NCBI RefSeq assembly: GCF_003058225.1 | Contig: NZ_QBUG01000004.1 | Span: forward strand, 124,001 to 188,000 | Direction of reading: 5' to 3' | Source: Promicromonospora sp. AC04 | GTDB lineage: Bacteria; Actinomycetota; Actinomycetes; Actinomycetales; Cellulomonadaceae | DNA: 64,000 bases | Part shown: piece by piece, positions 17,720 to 24,746 of the stretch | Position numbering within the stretch: position 1 is the first letter of the stretch | How the letters are laid out: every line of letters begins with the position of its first letter | Position numbers and translations under genes: made by a program | The notes under the pieces: model-generated | Seen by the model: the letters and a program-made list of their open reading frames with translations, nothing else | Told to the model about the DNA's origin: nothing | Databases searched by the model: none

Positions 17720-18604
17720 TCAGTCCTGGGTCAGGTCGCGTCGCGAGGAGCGGAAGATCAACAAGGTGACGCCGAGGCTCAGGACGGTCAGCACCAGCGC
17801 GATCGTGCTGCCGTATCCGTACTGGCCGTAGGAGAACGACGTCTGGAACATGTAGAGCGTCAGGGGCGTGGTCGCGTCTCCCGGCCCGCCGTTCGTCAGG
17901 GCCACGATCGAGTCGAACACCTTGAGCGTGCCGTTGATGCTGAAGATCAGGGCGGCCAGCAGGACCGGCATCGACAGCGGGAGCACGATGCGCCGGATCA
18001 TCTGCCAGCCCGTCGCCCCGTCGAGCCGGGCCGCGGCGAGCACGTCCTCGGGGATGTCGACCAGGCCCGCGTACAGCAGGACCGCGTAGAACCCCATCGA
18101 CCGCCAGACGTCCATGGCCGCCAGGACCCAGAACGCGGTGTCCGCGCTCCCGAGCCAGTCCACGCTGGCGATGCCGACCAGGTTCAGCACCTCGTTGACC
18201 AGCCCGTTCTGCGGGGCGACGGCGAACAGCTGCTGGAACATCAGGCCGACCGCGACGGTGGGCAGCACGATCGGGAAGAACACGAGCGTGCGGATGAGGC
18301 TGGAGGCCTTGCGCAGCGCGAACACGTACAGCAGCGCCAGCAGGTACCCGAGGAGCACCTGCCCGACCGTGATGACGACGGCATAGCGGACGGTGAACCA
18401 CAGCGAGTCGAGGATCCGGGGGTCGGTCCACAGGGTGCTGAAGTTCTGGAAGCCGACGGCGCCGAAGCCGGTCAGGGCGTTTCCCTCGAAGAACGTCAGG
18501 CCCAGCGACCACAGGACCGGCACCAGCATCACGAGCGTGTACACCGCCAGTGCCGGTCCTAGGAGGATGATGACCGCTCGGCGATCACCCAGAACGTCGT
18601 GCAT
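17720..18604 (-). CDS. Carbohydrate ABC transporter permease (MalF type)
   Basis: 294 residues. The first membrane helix is AVIILLGPALAVYTLVMLVP, and the EAA motif is EDVLAAARLDGATGWQMIRR. Start and preceding stop share one base (TAATG), so translation is coupled to the binding-protein gene. It pairs with the MalG-type protein encoded next. There is no ATPase gene in the locus, as with the other importer in this window. Confidence 0.92.
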   Translation of the reverse strand: MHDVLGDRRAVIILLGPALAVYTLVMLVPVLWSLGLTFFEGNALTGFGAVGFQNFSTLWTDPRILDSLWFTVRYAVVITVGQVLLGYLLALLYVFALRKASSLIRTLVFFPIVLPTVAVGLMFQQLFAVAPQNGLVNEVLNLVGIASVDWLGSADTAFWVLAAMDVWRSMGFYAVLLYAGLVDIPEDVLAAARLDGATGWQMIRRIVLPLSMPVLLAALIFSINGTLKVFDSIVALTNGGPGDATTPLTLYMFQTSFSYGQYGYGSTIALVLTVLSLGVTLLIFRSSRRDLTQD

Positions 18605-19914
18605 TACTTCTCCGCGTCGAGGTCGGCCTGGATCTTCGCCATGAAGTCCTCGGCGCTGATCGACCCGGACACCAGCGGCGCGGCGTTCTGCTGGCTCGTC
18701 GTGGTGGCCTTGGCGCCGAACAGGGCCTCGAACCAGAGCGTCGTCTCGGTGGTCCCTGCGATCGTGTCCTGGACGGACTGCGTCAGCTCCGGCACCTCGG
18801 CGACATCGCCGTTGACCTTGAACCCGGAGATCGTGCCCTGGTCGCCGAGCGAGGTCGCGCCGTAGTTCTCCGCGATGCAGGAGAGCCAGGCGCCGGTGTC
18901 GTCGCCGTAGGCCTTGGCCGACACGGCGATCGGGAGTCCCACGTTGGCCGGGAGCTGGTCGGCGGAGCCCGCGCCCCCGGCGACCTCAGGAAGCCCGAAG
19001 AAGCCGATGTTCTCCGCGCCGATCTGGTTCTGTGCCGGGTCGTTGAACGCGCCGAGCGTCCAGGAGCCCATGTAGAACATGCCGGCGTTGCCGGTCAGGA
19101 ACTGGGAGACCGCGGTGTCGTAGTCGATCGAGCCGACGCCCTGGCCGAAGTAGCCGTCTGCGCCGAGGTCCGCGATCGCCTGCGCTGCCTCCACGTACTC
19201 CGGATCGGTCAGCTTCGCCTCGCCGTCGGCCACCCGCTGGAGCGCGTCGGGGCCGAGCGAGCGGTAGAGGTAGCCGCTGATGAGCCGGGTGATCGGCCAG
19301 CCCTGTTCGCCGGACGCCGAGAGCGGCGTGACGCCGGCCTCCTGGAGCTGGGCGGCCGCCTCGGTGAGCTCGTCCCAGGTCTGCGGTACCTCGATGCCGT
19401 TGTCGGCGAAGAGCTGCTTGTTGTACCAGACGCCTTCGATGTTGAACTGGTAGGGCAGGACGATGAGGCCGCCGTACAGGTTCTCGATCGTCGAGATCGC
19501 GGCCGGCTCGATGTCGTCGACGACGCCGAGCTCGGTGAGGGTCGCTTCGAGGTCGAGCGTGTGGCCGGCCTCGTCGAGGCCCTTCGTGACGGCGGGCGAC
19601 CCGCTGGCGGCGAACTGCGCCGGCAGCGCGTCCTGGCCGCCGAGGAGCTGGAGCTGCTGGTCCAGGCCCGACTGCGGCACGGTCTCGATCTCGAGGGGCA
19701 GCGCCTCGTTCGCGTCGGTGCACGCTCCCGTGCTGAGCGACGTCAGGGCGTCCTGGACGATCTGGTTGTCATCGTTGATGAGCAGCCCGAAGGTGTCGTT
19801 CCCTCCGGAGGGGCTGCCGCCGCCGCAGGCCGCGAGCAGTGCGATCGCCGACACCGACGCGGCAACGGGGATCAGGCGTCGGGACCGGGGTCCGGACAGA
19901 GATGAAGCGTCCAC
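18604..19914 (-). CDS. Extracellular sugar-binding lipoprotein (ABC importer)
   Basis: 436 residues from the GTG at 19914, placed 7 bases after AGGAGG; an ATG five bases upstream is out of frame. The signal is lipoprotein type, RRLIPVAASVSAIALLAAC, with lipobox LAAC and a GGGSPSGGN spacer. The mature domain shows the family 1 binding-protein pattern: WYNKQLFADNGIEVPQTWDE in the middle and GNAGMFYMGSW in the second lobe. It is the first gene of the rhamnosidase operon, and a LacI-type palindrome lies 37 bases upstream of the start, between promoter and ribosome binding site. Confidence 0.92.
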   Translation of the reverse strand: MDASSLSGPRSRRLIPVAASVSAIALLAACGGGSPSGGNDTFGLLINDDNQIVQDALTSLSTGACTDANEALPLEIETVPQSGLDQQLQLLGGQDALPAQFAASGSPAVTKGLDEAGHTLDLEATLTELGVVDDIEPAAISTIENLYGGLIVLPYQFNIEGVWYNKQLFADNGIEVPQTWDELTEAAAQLQEAGVTPLSASGEQGWPITRLISGYLYRSLGPDALQRVADGEAKLTDPEYVEAAQAIADLGADGYFGQGVGSIDYDTAVSQFLTGNAGMFYMGSWTLGAFNDPAQNQIGAENIGFFGLPEVAGGAGSADQLPANVGLPIAVSAKAYGDDTGAWLSCIAENYGATSLGDQGTISGFKVNGDVAEVPELTQSVQDTIAGTTETTLWFEALFGAKATTTSQQNAAPLVSGSISAEDFMAKIQADLDAEK

Positions 19915-19950
19915 AGCATTTCCTCCTTGAAACGGCAGGGTCGCGCGGAT

Positions 19951-19962
19951 TTAAGCGCTTAA
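19951..19962. promoter_or_regulatory. LacI-type operator upstream of the rhamnoside importer operon
   Basis: The perfect 12-base palindrome TTAAGCGCTTAA has the central CG step expected of LacI family operators. The same core occurs in front of the GH43 gene at 21151. The regulator gene at 20011-21057 lies between the two sites, so it is the natural candidate to bind both. Repression would block transcription of the leftward operon just after its start. Confidence 0.75.
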
Positions 19963-20010
19963 GTCGCGGACCATACAGACGCCCGTCACGCGGTGTCAAC
20001 CAGGGGCCGG

Positions 20011-21057
20011 TCAGACCCCGAGCGGCGCGGCCGCCGTGCTCGCCCGGACCACCAGGCCAGGGCGGACCACGACGGTTCGGTGGCGATGCTCGCCGGCGGG
20101 GTTGTTCATCTCCTCCAGCAGGAGCTCGGCCGCGGCCTGTCCCATCTTGGCGCCCTCCAGCTGGACCGCGGTCAGGGCCACGGGACCGCTGCGGGCCGAG
20201 CGGTTGTCCTCGCACCCGACGATGCTGATGTCGCCCGGAACCTCGGCGATGAGGGCAGCGTGGAGCCCGTCCGCGATGCCGTTGGCGATGTCGTCGGTGA
20301 CCGCGACGATGCCGTCCGGGCGTTGAGCGGTGGACCGCTCGCCGAGGGCACGGGCGACGGCCACGCCGTCCTCGAAGGCCAGACCGTCGGTGTCGATCTC
20401 CTCGAGCACCGCTCCCCCGGCCTCGCGCACGGCCCGTTGCACGCCGACACGGCGGGCGTGCACCGGCTGGTAGTAGTCGCGCCCAGCCACGAAGGCGATC
20501 CGCCGGCAATCCGTCTCGATGAGGTGCCGCGCGGCGAGGTAGCCGACCTCCTCGTTGTCGACCAGGACGGTGCAGCACTCGATTCCGTCCTGGTCGTAGT
20601 TGAGCAGCACCATCGGTCGGCCGTGCGAGCGCATCCGCTCGATCCCGGCCAGGGAGTCCTCCATCGGCGACAGCAGGACCCCGCCGACCCGCGCCTCGTC
20701 GAACAGGCGCAGATAGTCGTCCTGCCGGTCCAGGTCGCACGCGGCGTTCCCGAGCAGCAGACGCAGCCCGATCGCGTCGGCGCCCTGCTGAGCGCCGTGG
20801 GCCATGTCCACGAACAACGAGTTGTCCAGGTCGGCGAGCACCATGCCGATCGAGCTGGTCGTGCCCGTGGCCAGGGACCTGGCCGCGTCGTTGCGAACGA
20901 ACCCGAGCTCGGAGATGGCGGCCCGCACCTGTTCGGTCGTCGCCTTGGAGACCTTCTCGGGTCGATTGATGACGTTGGAGACCGTCGCGATGGACACGCC
21001 CGCATGCCGCGCTACGTCCAGCATGCTCGGGTTGGTCTTCTTCGGCGTCGCCGGCAC
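20011..21057 (-). CDS. LacI family transcriptional regulator
   Basis: 348 residues. The helix-turn-helix SMLDVARHAGVSIATVSNVI begins at residue 11 and is followed by INRPEKVSKATTEQVRAAI, the hinge-side helix. The effector domain has the family markers DGIVAVTDDIANGIADGLHA and DISIVGCEDNRSARS. It lies between the rhamnoside importer operon and the GH43 gene, each of which has a TTAAGCGCTTAA site upstream, so it probably coordinates import and secreted hydrolysis of one plant polymer. The inducer is unknown. Confidence 0.93.
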   Translation of the reverse strand: MPATPKKTNPSMLDVARHAGVSIATVSNVINRPEKVSKATTEQVRAAISELGFVRNDAARSLATGTTSSIGMVLADLDNSLFVDMAHGAQQGADAIGLRLLLGNAACDLDRQDDYLRLFDEARVGGVLLSPMEDSLAGIERMRSHGRPMVLLNYDQDGIECCTVLVDNEEVGYLAARHLIETDCRRIAFVAGRDYYQPVHARRVGVQRAVREAGGAVLEEIDTDGLAFEDGVAVARALGERSTAQRPDGIVAVTDDIANGIADGLHAALIAEVPGDISIVGCEDNRSARSGPVALTAVQLEGAKMGQAAAELLLEEMNNPAGEHRHRTVVVRPGLVVRASTAAAPLGV

Positions 21058-21150
21058 CGGTCCACCCCCTCTCGGTCTCCGATGTCTCAGAGGATAGCCG
21101 CAGGCGCGAGCCGCGATCAGTCGCGCTGAGCGGCCTGGGACAACCTCTTG

Positions 21151-21164
21151 TTTAAGCGCTTAAA
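21151..21164. promoter_or_regulatory. LacI-type operator upstream of the GH43 gene
   Basis: TTTAAGCGCTTAAA is a perfect 14-base palindrome containing the same 12-base core as the site at 19951. It lies 65 bases upstream of the GH43 start, and a possible -10 (CTAGGGT) follows within about 10 bases, so the site would overlap the -35 region. It is also about 94 bases upstream of the divergent regulator's start, so autoregulation is possible. Confidence 0.75.
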
Positions 21165-21228
21165 GTCCTGCTAGGGTCCCGTGCCCAGCGCAGCGTCCCG
21201 TGCGCACACCCACGACAAAGGAGTCGAG

Positions 21229-22626
21229 ATGCACCAGCTCCGGCGACCCCGAGGCGGCCTGCTCGCCGCCCTCGGTACCGCGCTCATCCTCATGATCGGC
21301 TCGCTCGTGGCGGCACCCGCCTCAGCGCTCGACGGCGAGACCCGGTTGCACGACCCGAGCATCATCAAGGTCAACGGCTGCTACTACGCCTACACGACCG
21401 GGTTCGAGAACGACCCGGCCAACCCCAGCGGGTCGATCATGGTCTACCGCACCTGCCAGTCCACGCCGGCGGGCGGCTGGCAGAAGATCGGCAACGTCTG
21501 GGAGTCCACGCCCGCCTGGGTCACCCAGGCGCACGGCGGGACGACGCCGCCGAACATCTGGGCCCCCGACATCAACTACTTCGACGGCGAGTACCACCTC
21601 TACTACGGGACCGCCATCTGGGGCGTCGACTACGCGGCCATGGGCCTCCTGACGGCCCCGAGCCCCACCGGTCCCTGGACCGACCGGGGCATGGTCACCG
21701 ACGTGAACTATCCGATCGATCCCGACGTCGTCCGCGGCGAGGACGGGCGCATGTACCTGGCCTGGGGTTCTTTCGGCGGCATCTACCTGCACGTGCTCGA
21801 CGAGTCGACCGGCAAGCTCTCGACCACCGACCACAACCTCTGGCACCTCGCCACGAACATGGAGGGCGCCTCGATCGTCCAGGACGGTGGGTACTTCTAC
21901 CTTCTGGCGCCGACCGGGACCTGCTGCAACGGCACCAGCAGCGGTTACAACACCGTCGTCGGGCGCGCCACGTCGGTGTCCGGGCCGTACGTCGACCAGA
22001 GCGGGCGGAACCTGGTCGACGGGAGCACGACCGTGATCCTGCGTGGCGCATGGCCGCGCGTGGCGGCCGGAGGCGGCGACGTCTACACCGACGGCACCGA
22101 CCGCTACCTGGCCTACCACTACTACGACGCGGACAACGGCGGTCGCGAGACGCTCGACATCCGTCAGCTGAGCTTCGCCGGCGGGTGGCCCATCCTCGAC
22201 GCCCCGCTGGGCAAGTCGGATGTCGTCCTGCAGACCAGGCACTCCCAGCTGTGCGCGGACGTCTGGTTCGCGAGCACCACGGCCGGGGCCGAGGTGAGGC
22301 AGGGCAGCTGCAACGGCGGCGACAACCAGCTGTGGCAGACCACCCGCAACGGCAACACCTACGAGTTCCGGGCCACCCACTCGGGCCAGTGCCTGGAGAT
22401 CTACGGCGCCTCGACCACGCAGGGCGCGACAGCCAACCAGTGGACCTGCAACGGCGGCAACAACCAGAAGTGGGAACGGATCCCGGTCATCGGCGCCTAC
22501 TCCATGCTCCGCAACGTCGCCACCGGCCAATGCCTCGAGGTCTCCGGGTACAACACCACCAGCGGCACCGTCCTCAGCCAGTGGCCGTGCAACGGCGGCG
22601 ACAACCAGCTCTGGCTCATGGACTGA
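21229..22626 (+). CDS. Secreted GH43 arabinanase-like enzyme with ricin-type lectin domain
   Basis: 465 residues from the ATG at 21229, after AAAGGAG; the longer frame to 21181 lacks support. A Sec signal ends near APASALDG. The five-blade GH43 catalytic domain shows the three acids: HDPS near the N-terminus (base), the aspartate in YPIDPDV (pKa modulator) and the glutamate in NMEGASIV (general acid). WGSFGGIYLHV resembles endo-arabinanase subgroups. The C-terminal 130 residues form a beta-trefoil (CBM13/ricin) with three repeats, each ending in a CNGGxNQxW motif. It probably cuts extracellular arabinan or arabinose-decorated pectin. Confidence 0.9.
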   Translation: MHQLRRPRGGLLAALGTALILMIGSLVAAPASALDGETRLHDPSIIKVNGCYYAYTTGFENDPANPSGSIMVYRTCQSTPAGGWQKIGNVWESTPAWVTQAHGGTTPPNIWAPDINYFDGEYHLYYGTAIWGVDYAAMGLLTAPSPTGPWTDRGMVTDVNYPIDPDVVRGEDGRMYLAWGSFGGIYLHVLDESTGKLSTTDHNLWHLATNMEGASIVQDGGYFYLLAPTGTCCNGTSSGYNTVVGRATSVSGPYVDQSGRNLVDGSTTVILRGAWPRVAAGGGDVYTDGTDRYLAYHYYDADNGGRETLDIRQLSFAGGWPILDAPLGKSDVVLQTRHSQLCADVWFASTTAGAEVRQGSCNGGDNQLWQTTRNGNTYEFRATHSGQCLEIYGASTTQGATANQWTCNGGNNQKWERIPVIGAYSMLRNVATGQCLEVSGYNTTSGTVLSQWPCNGGDNQLWLMD

Positions 22627-22678
22627 CAGGCACGAAAGCTCGCCTCTGACGCACCGCGCCGATCCGGGGATCGGGGTT

Positions 22679-22717
22679 GCGGGGGTCTCCGCCGAACGGA
22701 TCAGCGGAGACCCCCGC
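22679..22717 (+). terminator. Strong hairpin terminator after the GH43 gene
   Basis: GCGGGGGTCTCCGC (22679-22692) pairs perfectly with GCGGAGACCCCCGC (22704-22717) around an 11-base loop, 53 bases after the stop codon. It is the last recognisable core-operon element before the accessory junction begins. Confidence 0.8.
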
Positions 22718-22860
22718 AGACGCGTCGTGCCCGGTTACGACCGTCGCCGACCGCTGGGCATACGTGGCGTCGGGACGAACAACTCGCTGGCCACCGCACC
22801 GGCCGCGATCGCCATCGCTCTGACCCTGGACACTCTTGCTGCGCTGGTTGATGGGCCAAC

Positions 22861-23004
22861 GGATACACGCTCGTCTGGCTGCTCCTCAGCGGCTTCGTTG
22901 CCGTCGTCGGCGCTGCTCCCGTCATCGGCACCGCATCGCCCAGGTCGACGACGCCCCAGCCCGACGTCCCGCCGCCGACTCCGCCTGGGGTGGCGCTGGC
23001 GTGA
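22861..23004 (+). pseudogene. Decayed C-terminal fragment of a membrane protein
   Basis: In the frame starting at 22861 the sequence reads GYTLVWLLLSGFVAVVGAAP and a proline-rich tail to a TGA at 23004. This looks like the last membrane helix and tail of a transporter such as an MFS protein. No start or ribosome binding site is present and the preceding bases have no matching frame. I read it as a remnant left at the junction between core genome and island. The alternative overlapping open frames are basic and low in protein-like signal. Confidence 0.3.
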
Positions 23005-23083
23005 AGCGTTATCTCTGGCTTTGAGGGACTCGGAACTACTACTGCGCCCACCGCGAGCCGAAGATATCGGCCCTGGTGGGCGT

Positions 23084-23123
23084 TGGTGAAGTCAGCGGGA
23101 CTCGAATCCGCGACCCCCTGCTG
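23084..23123 (-). other. tRNA 3'-end fragment, possible attachment-site remnant
   Basis: Read on the minus strand, the sequence gives a T-arm (GCGGA-TTCGAGT-CCCGC, one mismatch at the stem base), then a 7-base acceptor strand TGACTTC, discriminator A and CCA. No matching 5' acceptor strand or D-arm is found upstream on that strand, so it is not a complete tRNA. Such 3' fragments are typical of attR or attL duplications left by tRNA-targeting integrases. It differs from the tRNA-Ala at 49046, so it is not that gene's direct duplicate. Confidence 0.55.
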
Positions 23124-23237
23124 GTGGAGCGGGTTTCGACGCTCGCTCACAAGGCTGTCTTGAGTGGGCTGAGTTAGCCCTGGTAATGGTGCGAGAACGG
23201 CTAGATTCCGCCATTCCTGCGCCGCTCGCGCTCAGCC

Positions 23238-23337
23238 TGACACGGTTGGCATCCGTAGGCAAGCGTTGGCGCCGGGGGTCGCTGGAACCGTGTCATGTTG
23301 CGTGTCACGGGCGGCAATCGTGTCAGGAACCGTGTCA
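23238..23337. repeat. Five-copy CGTGTCA array
   Basis: CGTGTCA occurs at 23289, 23301, 23319 and 23331 (spacing 12, 18 and 12 bases), with an inverted copy TGACACG at 23238. The outer two direct copies share the longer GGAACCGTGTCA. The even spacing and single inverted copy look like protein-binding sites, for example integrase arm sites or iterons, beside the tRNA 3' fragment. The whole gene-free stretch 22627-23485 holds the terminator, membrane fragment, tRNA piece and this array; I see no gene in it. Confidence 0.6.
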
Positions 23338-23485
23338 CGACTCGACCGGAATCTGGTGCAGATGCTTATCCACATCCTTGTCGTCCCGACCTCGTGATCT
23401 CCGGCTGGAGGAGCGCAGTGGGAGAACCACGGGGGTCGAAGGCACTGTGATGCGCGCCCTCACGCGACAGGCTGGGAAAGCGGCG

Positions 23486-24016
23486 TCAGGAACTCAGCCC
23501 GAGGTTGATCAGTCGGTACCCCATCGCTTCAGTACTCACTCCGAACTGTTCGGCAAGTAGTTCGGTGGCACGGGCGGGGTTCGCCATCTGCGAAGCCCGC
23601 AGCCGGCCGATCGCTTCGTGGACGAGCGAACGAGGCATAAGCAAGGCCGCCGCGAAGGCGTTCGCTTCAATCTCCTCGTCGTTGGTGGCCATGCTGGAGA
23701 GTCCGTCGCGCCGGTTCACCCGAACGGTCGAGTCGACGATGTACTCACCCTTATGCATCTGGAGGTGCCCGAGTTCGTGGGCAACCGTGAAGCGCTGCCG
23801 GCGGCGATGATGCCCGCTGTTGACCGCGATGAGTTTGGTACCACCCTCGCGGAGCAATAGCCCGCTAACCGTGGGATCCAACGACTCGTGAACAAGCTTT
23901 ACCCCCAGACTCGCCGCGATCTCTTCGACCGGTACGGGGATCGTTCGGACCGCCAGCCGCTCCAGGAGTTCGGCTGCATGCTTCTCGGCCTTCACTCGAT
24001 CCGGCAGGCGTGTCAT
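23486..24016 (-). CDS. ImmA/IrrE family metallo-endopeptidase
   Basis: 176 residues. The zinc protease motif HELGH is at residues 80-84 in RFTVAHELGHLQMH, with the third ligand or catalytic acid in NDEEIEANAFAAALLMP around residues 113-129. ImmA/IrrE proteases cleave or derepress partner XRE repressors in response to phage, DNA damage or mobile-element signals. The start codon overlaps the stop of the XRE gene by 4 bases (ATGA), so the pair is co-translated. It is divergent from the ubiquitin-like operon, which it may therefore control. Confidence 0.9.
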   Translation of the reverse strand: MTRLPDRVKAEKHAAELLERLAVRTIPVPVEEIAASLGVKLVHESLDPTVSGLLLREGGTKLIAVNSGHHRRRQRFTVAHELGHLQMHKGEYIVDSTVRVNRRDGLSSMATNDEEIEANAFAAALLMPRSLVHEAIGRLRASQMANPARATELLAEQFGVSTEAMGYRLINLGLSS

Positions 24017-24333
24017 GACGTCTCCTCGGTATCAGTCTTGGCCTGGCTCCGCGCCCACTTCCTGAGCGCGGCATGTTGGGTCTCCGTTGGGTCAACGGCA
24101 TGGGGTGCGGCCGCCAACAGATCCTGAATCGGGATTTCCAGCACTTCGGCGATCATCGCTGCCTGATGTGCAGCGGGGTGCTGCCGGCCCGCTTCGAGGT
24201 TCGCGATCGATGCCCGAGTCAAGCCCAGTCGCGTCGCCAGATCAGCTTGGGACATCTTCGTCCGCGCACGGCCCGCCCGAACACGCTGGCCGAGGTCCAG
24301 GTAGAACGATTTGATCCTCTCTTCGCTGGGCAC
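24013..24333 (-). CDS. XRE family helix-turn-helix regulator
   Basis: 106 residues from a GTG at 24333. The Cro/CI-type HTH is LGQRVRAGRARTKMSQADLATRLGLTRASIANLEAG (residues about 14-50), followed by a short helical C-terminus. The GTG lies six bases after a good -10 sequence, so the message is probably leaderless. Together with the ImmA/IrrE protease encoded next it makes a repressor-protease pair. Its promoter is back to back with the ubiquitin-like operon, making that operon the likely target. Confidence 0.9.
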   Translation of the reverse strand: MPSEERIKSFYLDLGQRVRAGRARTKMSQADLATRLGLTRASIANLEAGRQHPAAHQAAMIAEVLEIPIQDLLAAAPHAVDPTETQHAALRKWARSQAKTDTEETS

Positions 24334-24339
24334 TGAACC

Positions 24340-24422
24340 AGTATGTCCCCAACCAGAACGAATGTCAATCTAACAAACCTATCACGATTCTGTTGACAGC
24401 CATGGTGACAGGGAGGCAAACT
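24340..24422. promoter_or_regulatory. Divergent promoter region of the XRE-ImmA pair and the Ubl operon
   Basis: On the minus strand a -35 TTGACA (complement of 24363-24368), a 17-base spacer and a -10 CATACT (complement of 24340-24345) end 6 bases before the XRE GTG, predicting a leaderless transcript. On the plus strand a TTGACA at 24393-24398 has only a weak -10 (CAAACT, 24417-24422). The two -35 elements form a TGTCAA...TTGACA inverted repeat separated by 24 bases, where XRE could bind. Confidence 0.65.
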
Positions 24423-24479
24423 TCTCACGGAGCGGAGGTCAGCCAGATTGACGCCCAACAGAACTAGGAGGACGCGGTC

Positions 24480-24746
24480 ATGGCGGCCGAGATTCTGAGC
24501 AAGCCCCAGCACAGCAAGACCACCCCGGTCGTCATCAACGGCACTGAGGTCGACGTCACGGAGCGCGAGCTGACGTTCGAGCGCATCGTCGAACTCGCCG
24601 ACCTCGGAGCCACCGGGGACGTGGAGTACTCCGTCAAGTACAGCCGTGGGCCCCACGACAACCAGACGGGGATCCTGCGACCGGGCCAGAGCGTCAAGGT
24701 AAAGAAGGGGATGAGGTTCGTTGTCAAGGCCACCGTTCGCTCCTGA
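24480..24746 (+). CDS. Ubiquitin-like protein, multiubiquitin-domain type
   Basis: 88 residues, one beta-grasp domain. It matches the bacterial multiubiquitin family pattern: VVINGTEVDVTERELTFERI, then VELADLG, YSVKYSRGPHDNQTGIL and the C-terminal PGQSVKVKKGMRFVV. In this family the N-terminal beta hairpin, the central helix and the GxxVKVKxGMxF strand are conserved. The C-terminus ends ATVRS without a diglycine. Start ATG follows AGGAGG by 8 bases. The E1-like gene starts inside its last codons, so the two are translationally coupled. It would be the modifier in a conjugation-like pathway. Confidence 0.82.
   Translation: MAAEILSKPQHSKTTPVVINGTEVDVTERELTFERIVELADLGATGDVEYSVKYSRGPHDNQTGILRPGQSVKVKKGMRFVVKATVRS

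Noticed and set aside
22727-23089. 120-codon open frame as a gene
   Set aside because: Low-complexity arginine/serine-rich product; the protein-like signal in this area is in another frame and ends as a fragment.
23084-23160. Complete tRNA gene
   Set aside because: Only the T-arm, acceptor 3' strand and CCA are visible. No matching 5' acceptor strand, D-arm or clear anticodon arm is present.
23238-23337. CRISPR array
   Set aside because: The repeats are 7 bases long with 5- to 11-base gaps, not 24-40-base repeats with unique spacers, and no cas gene is present.
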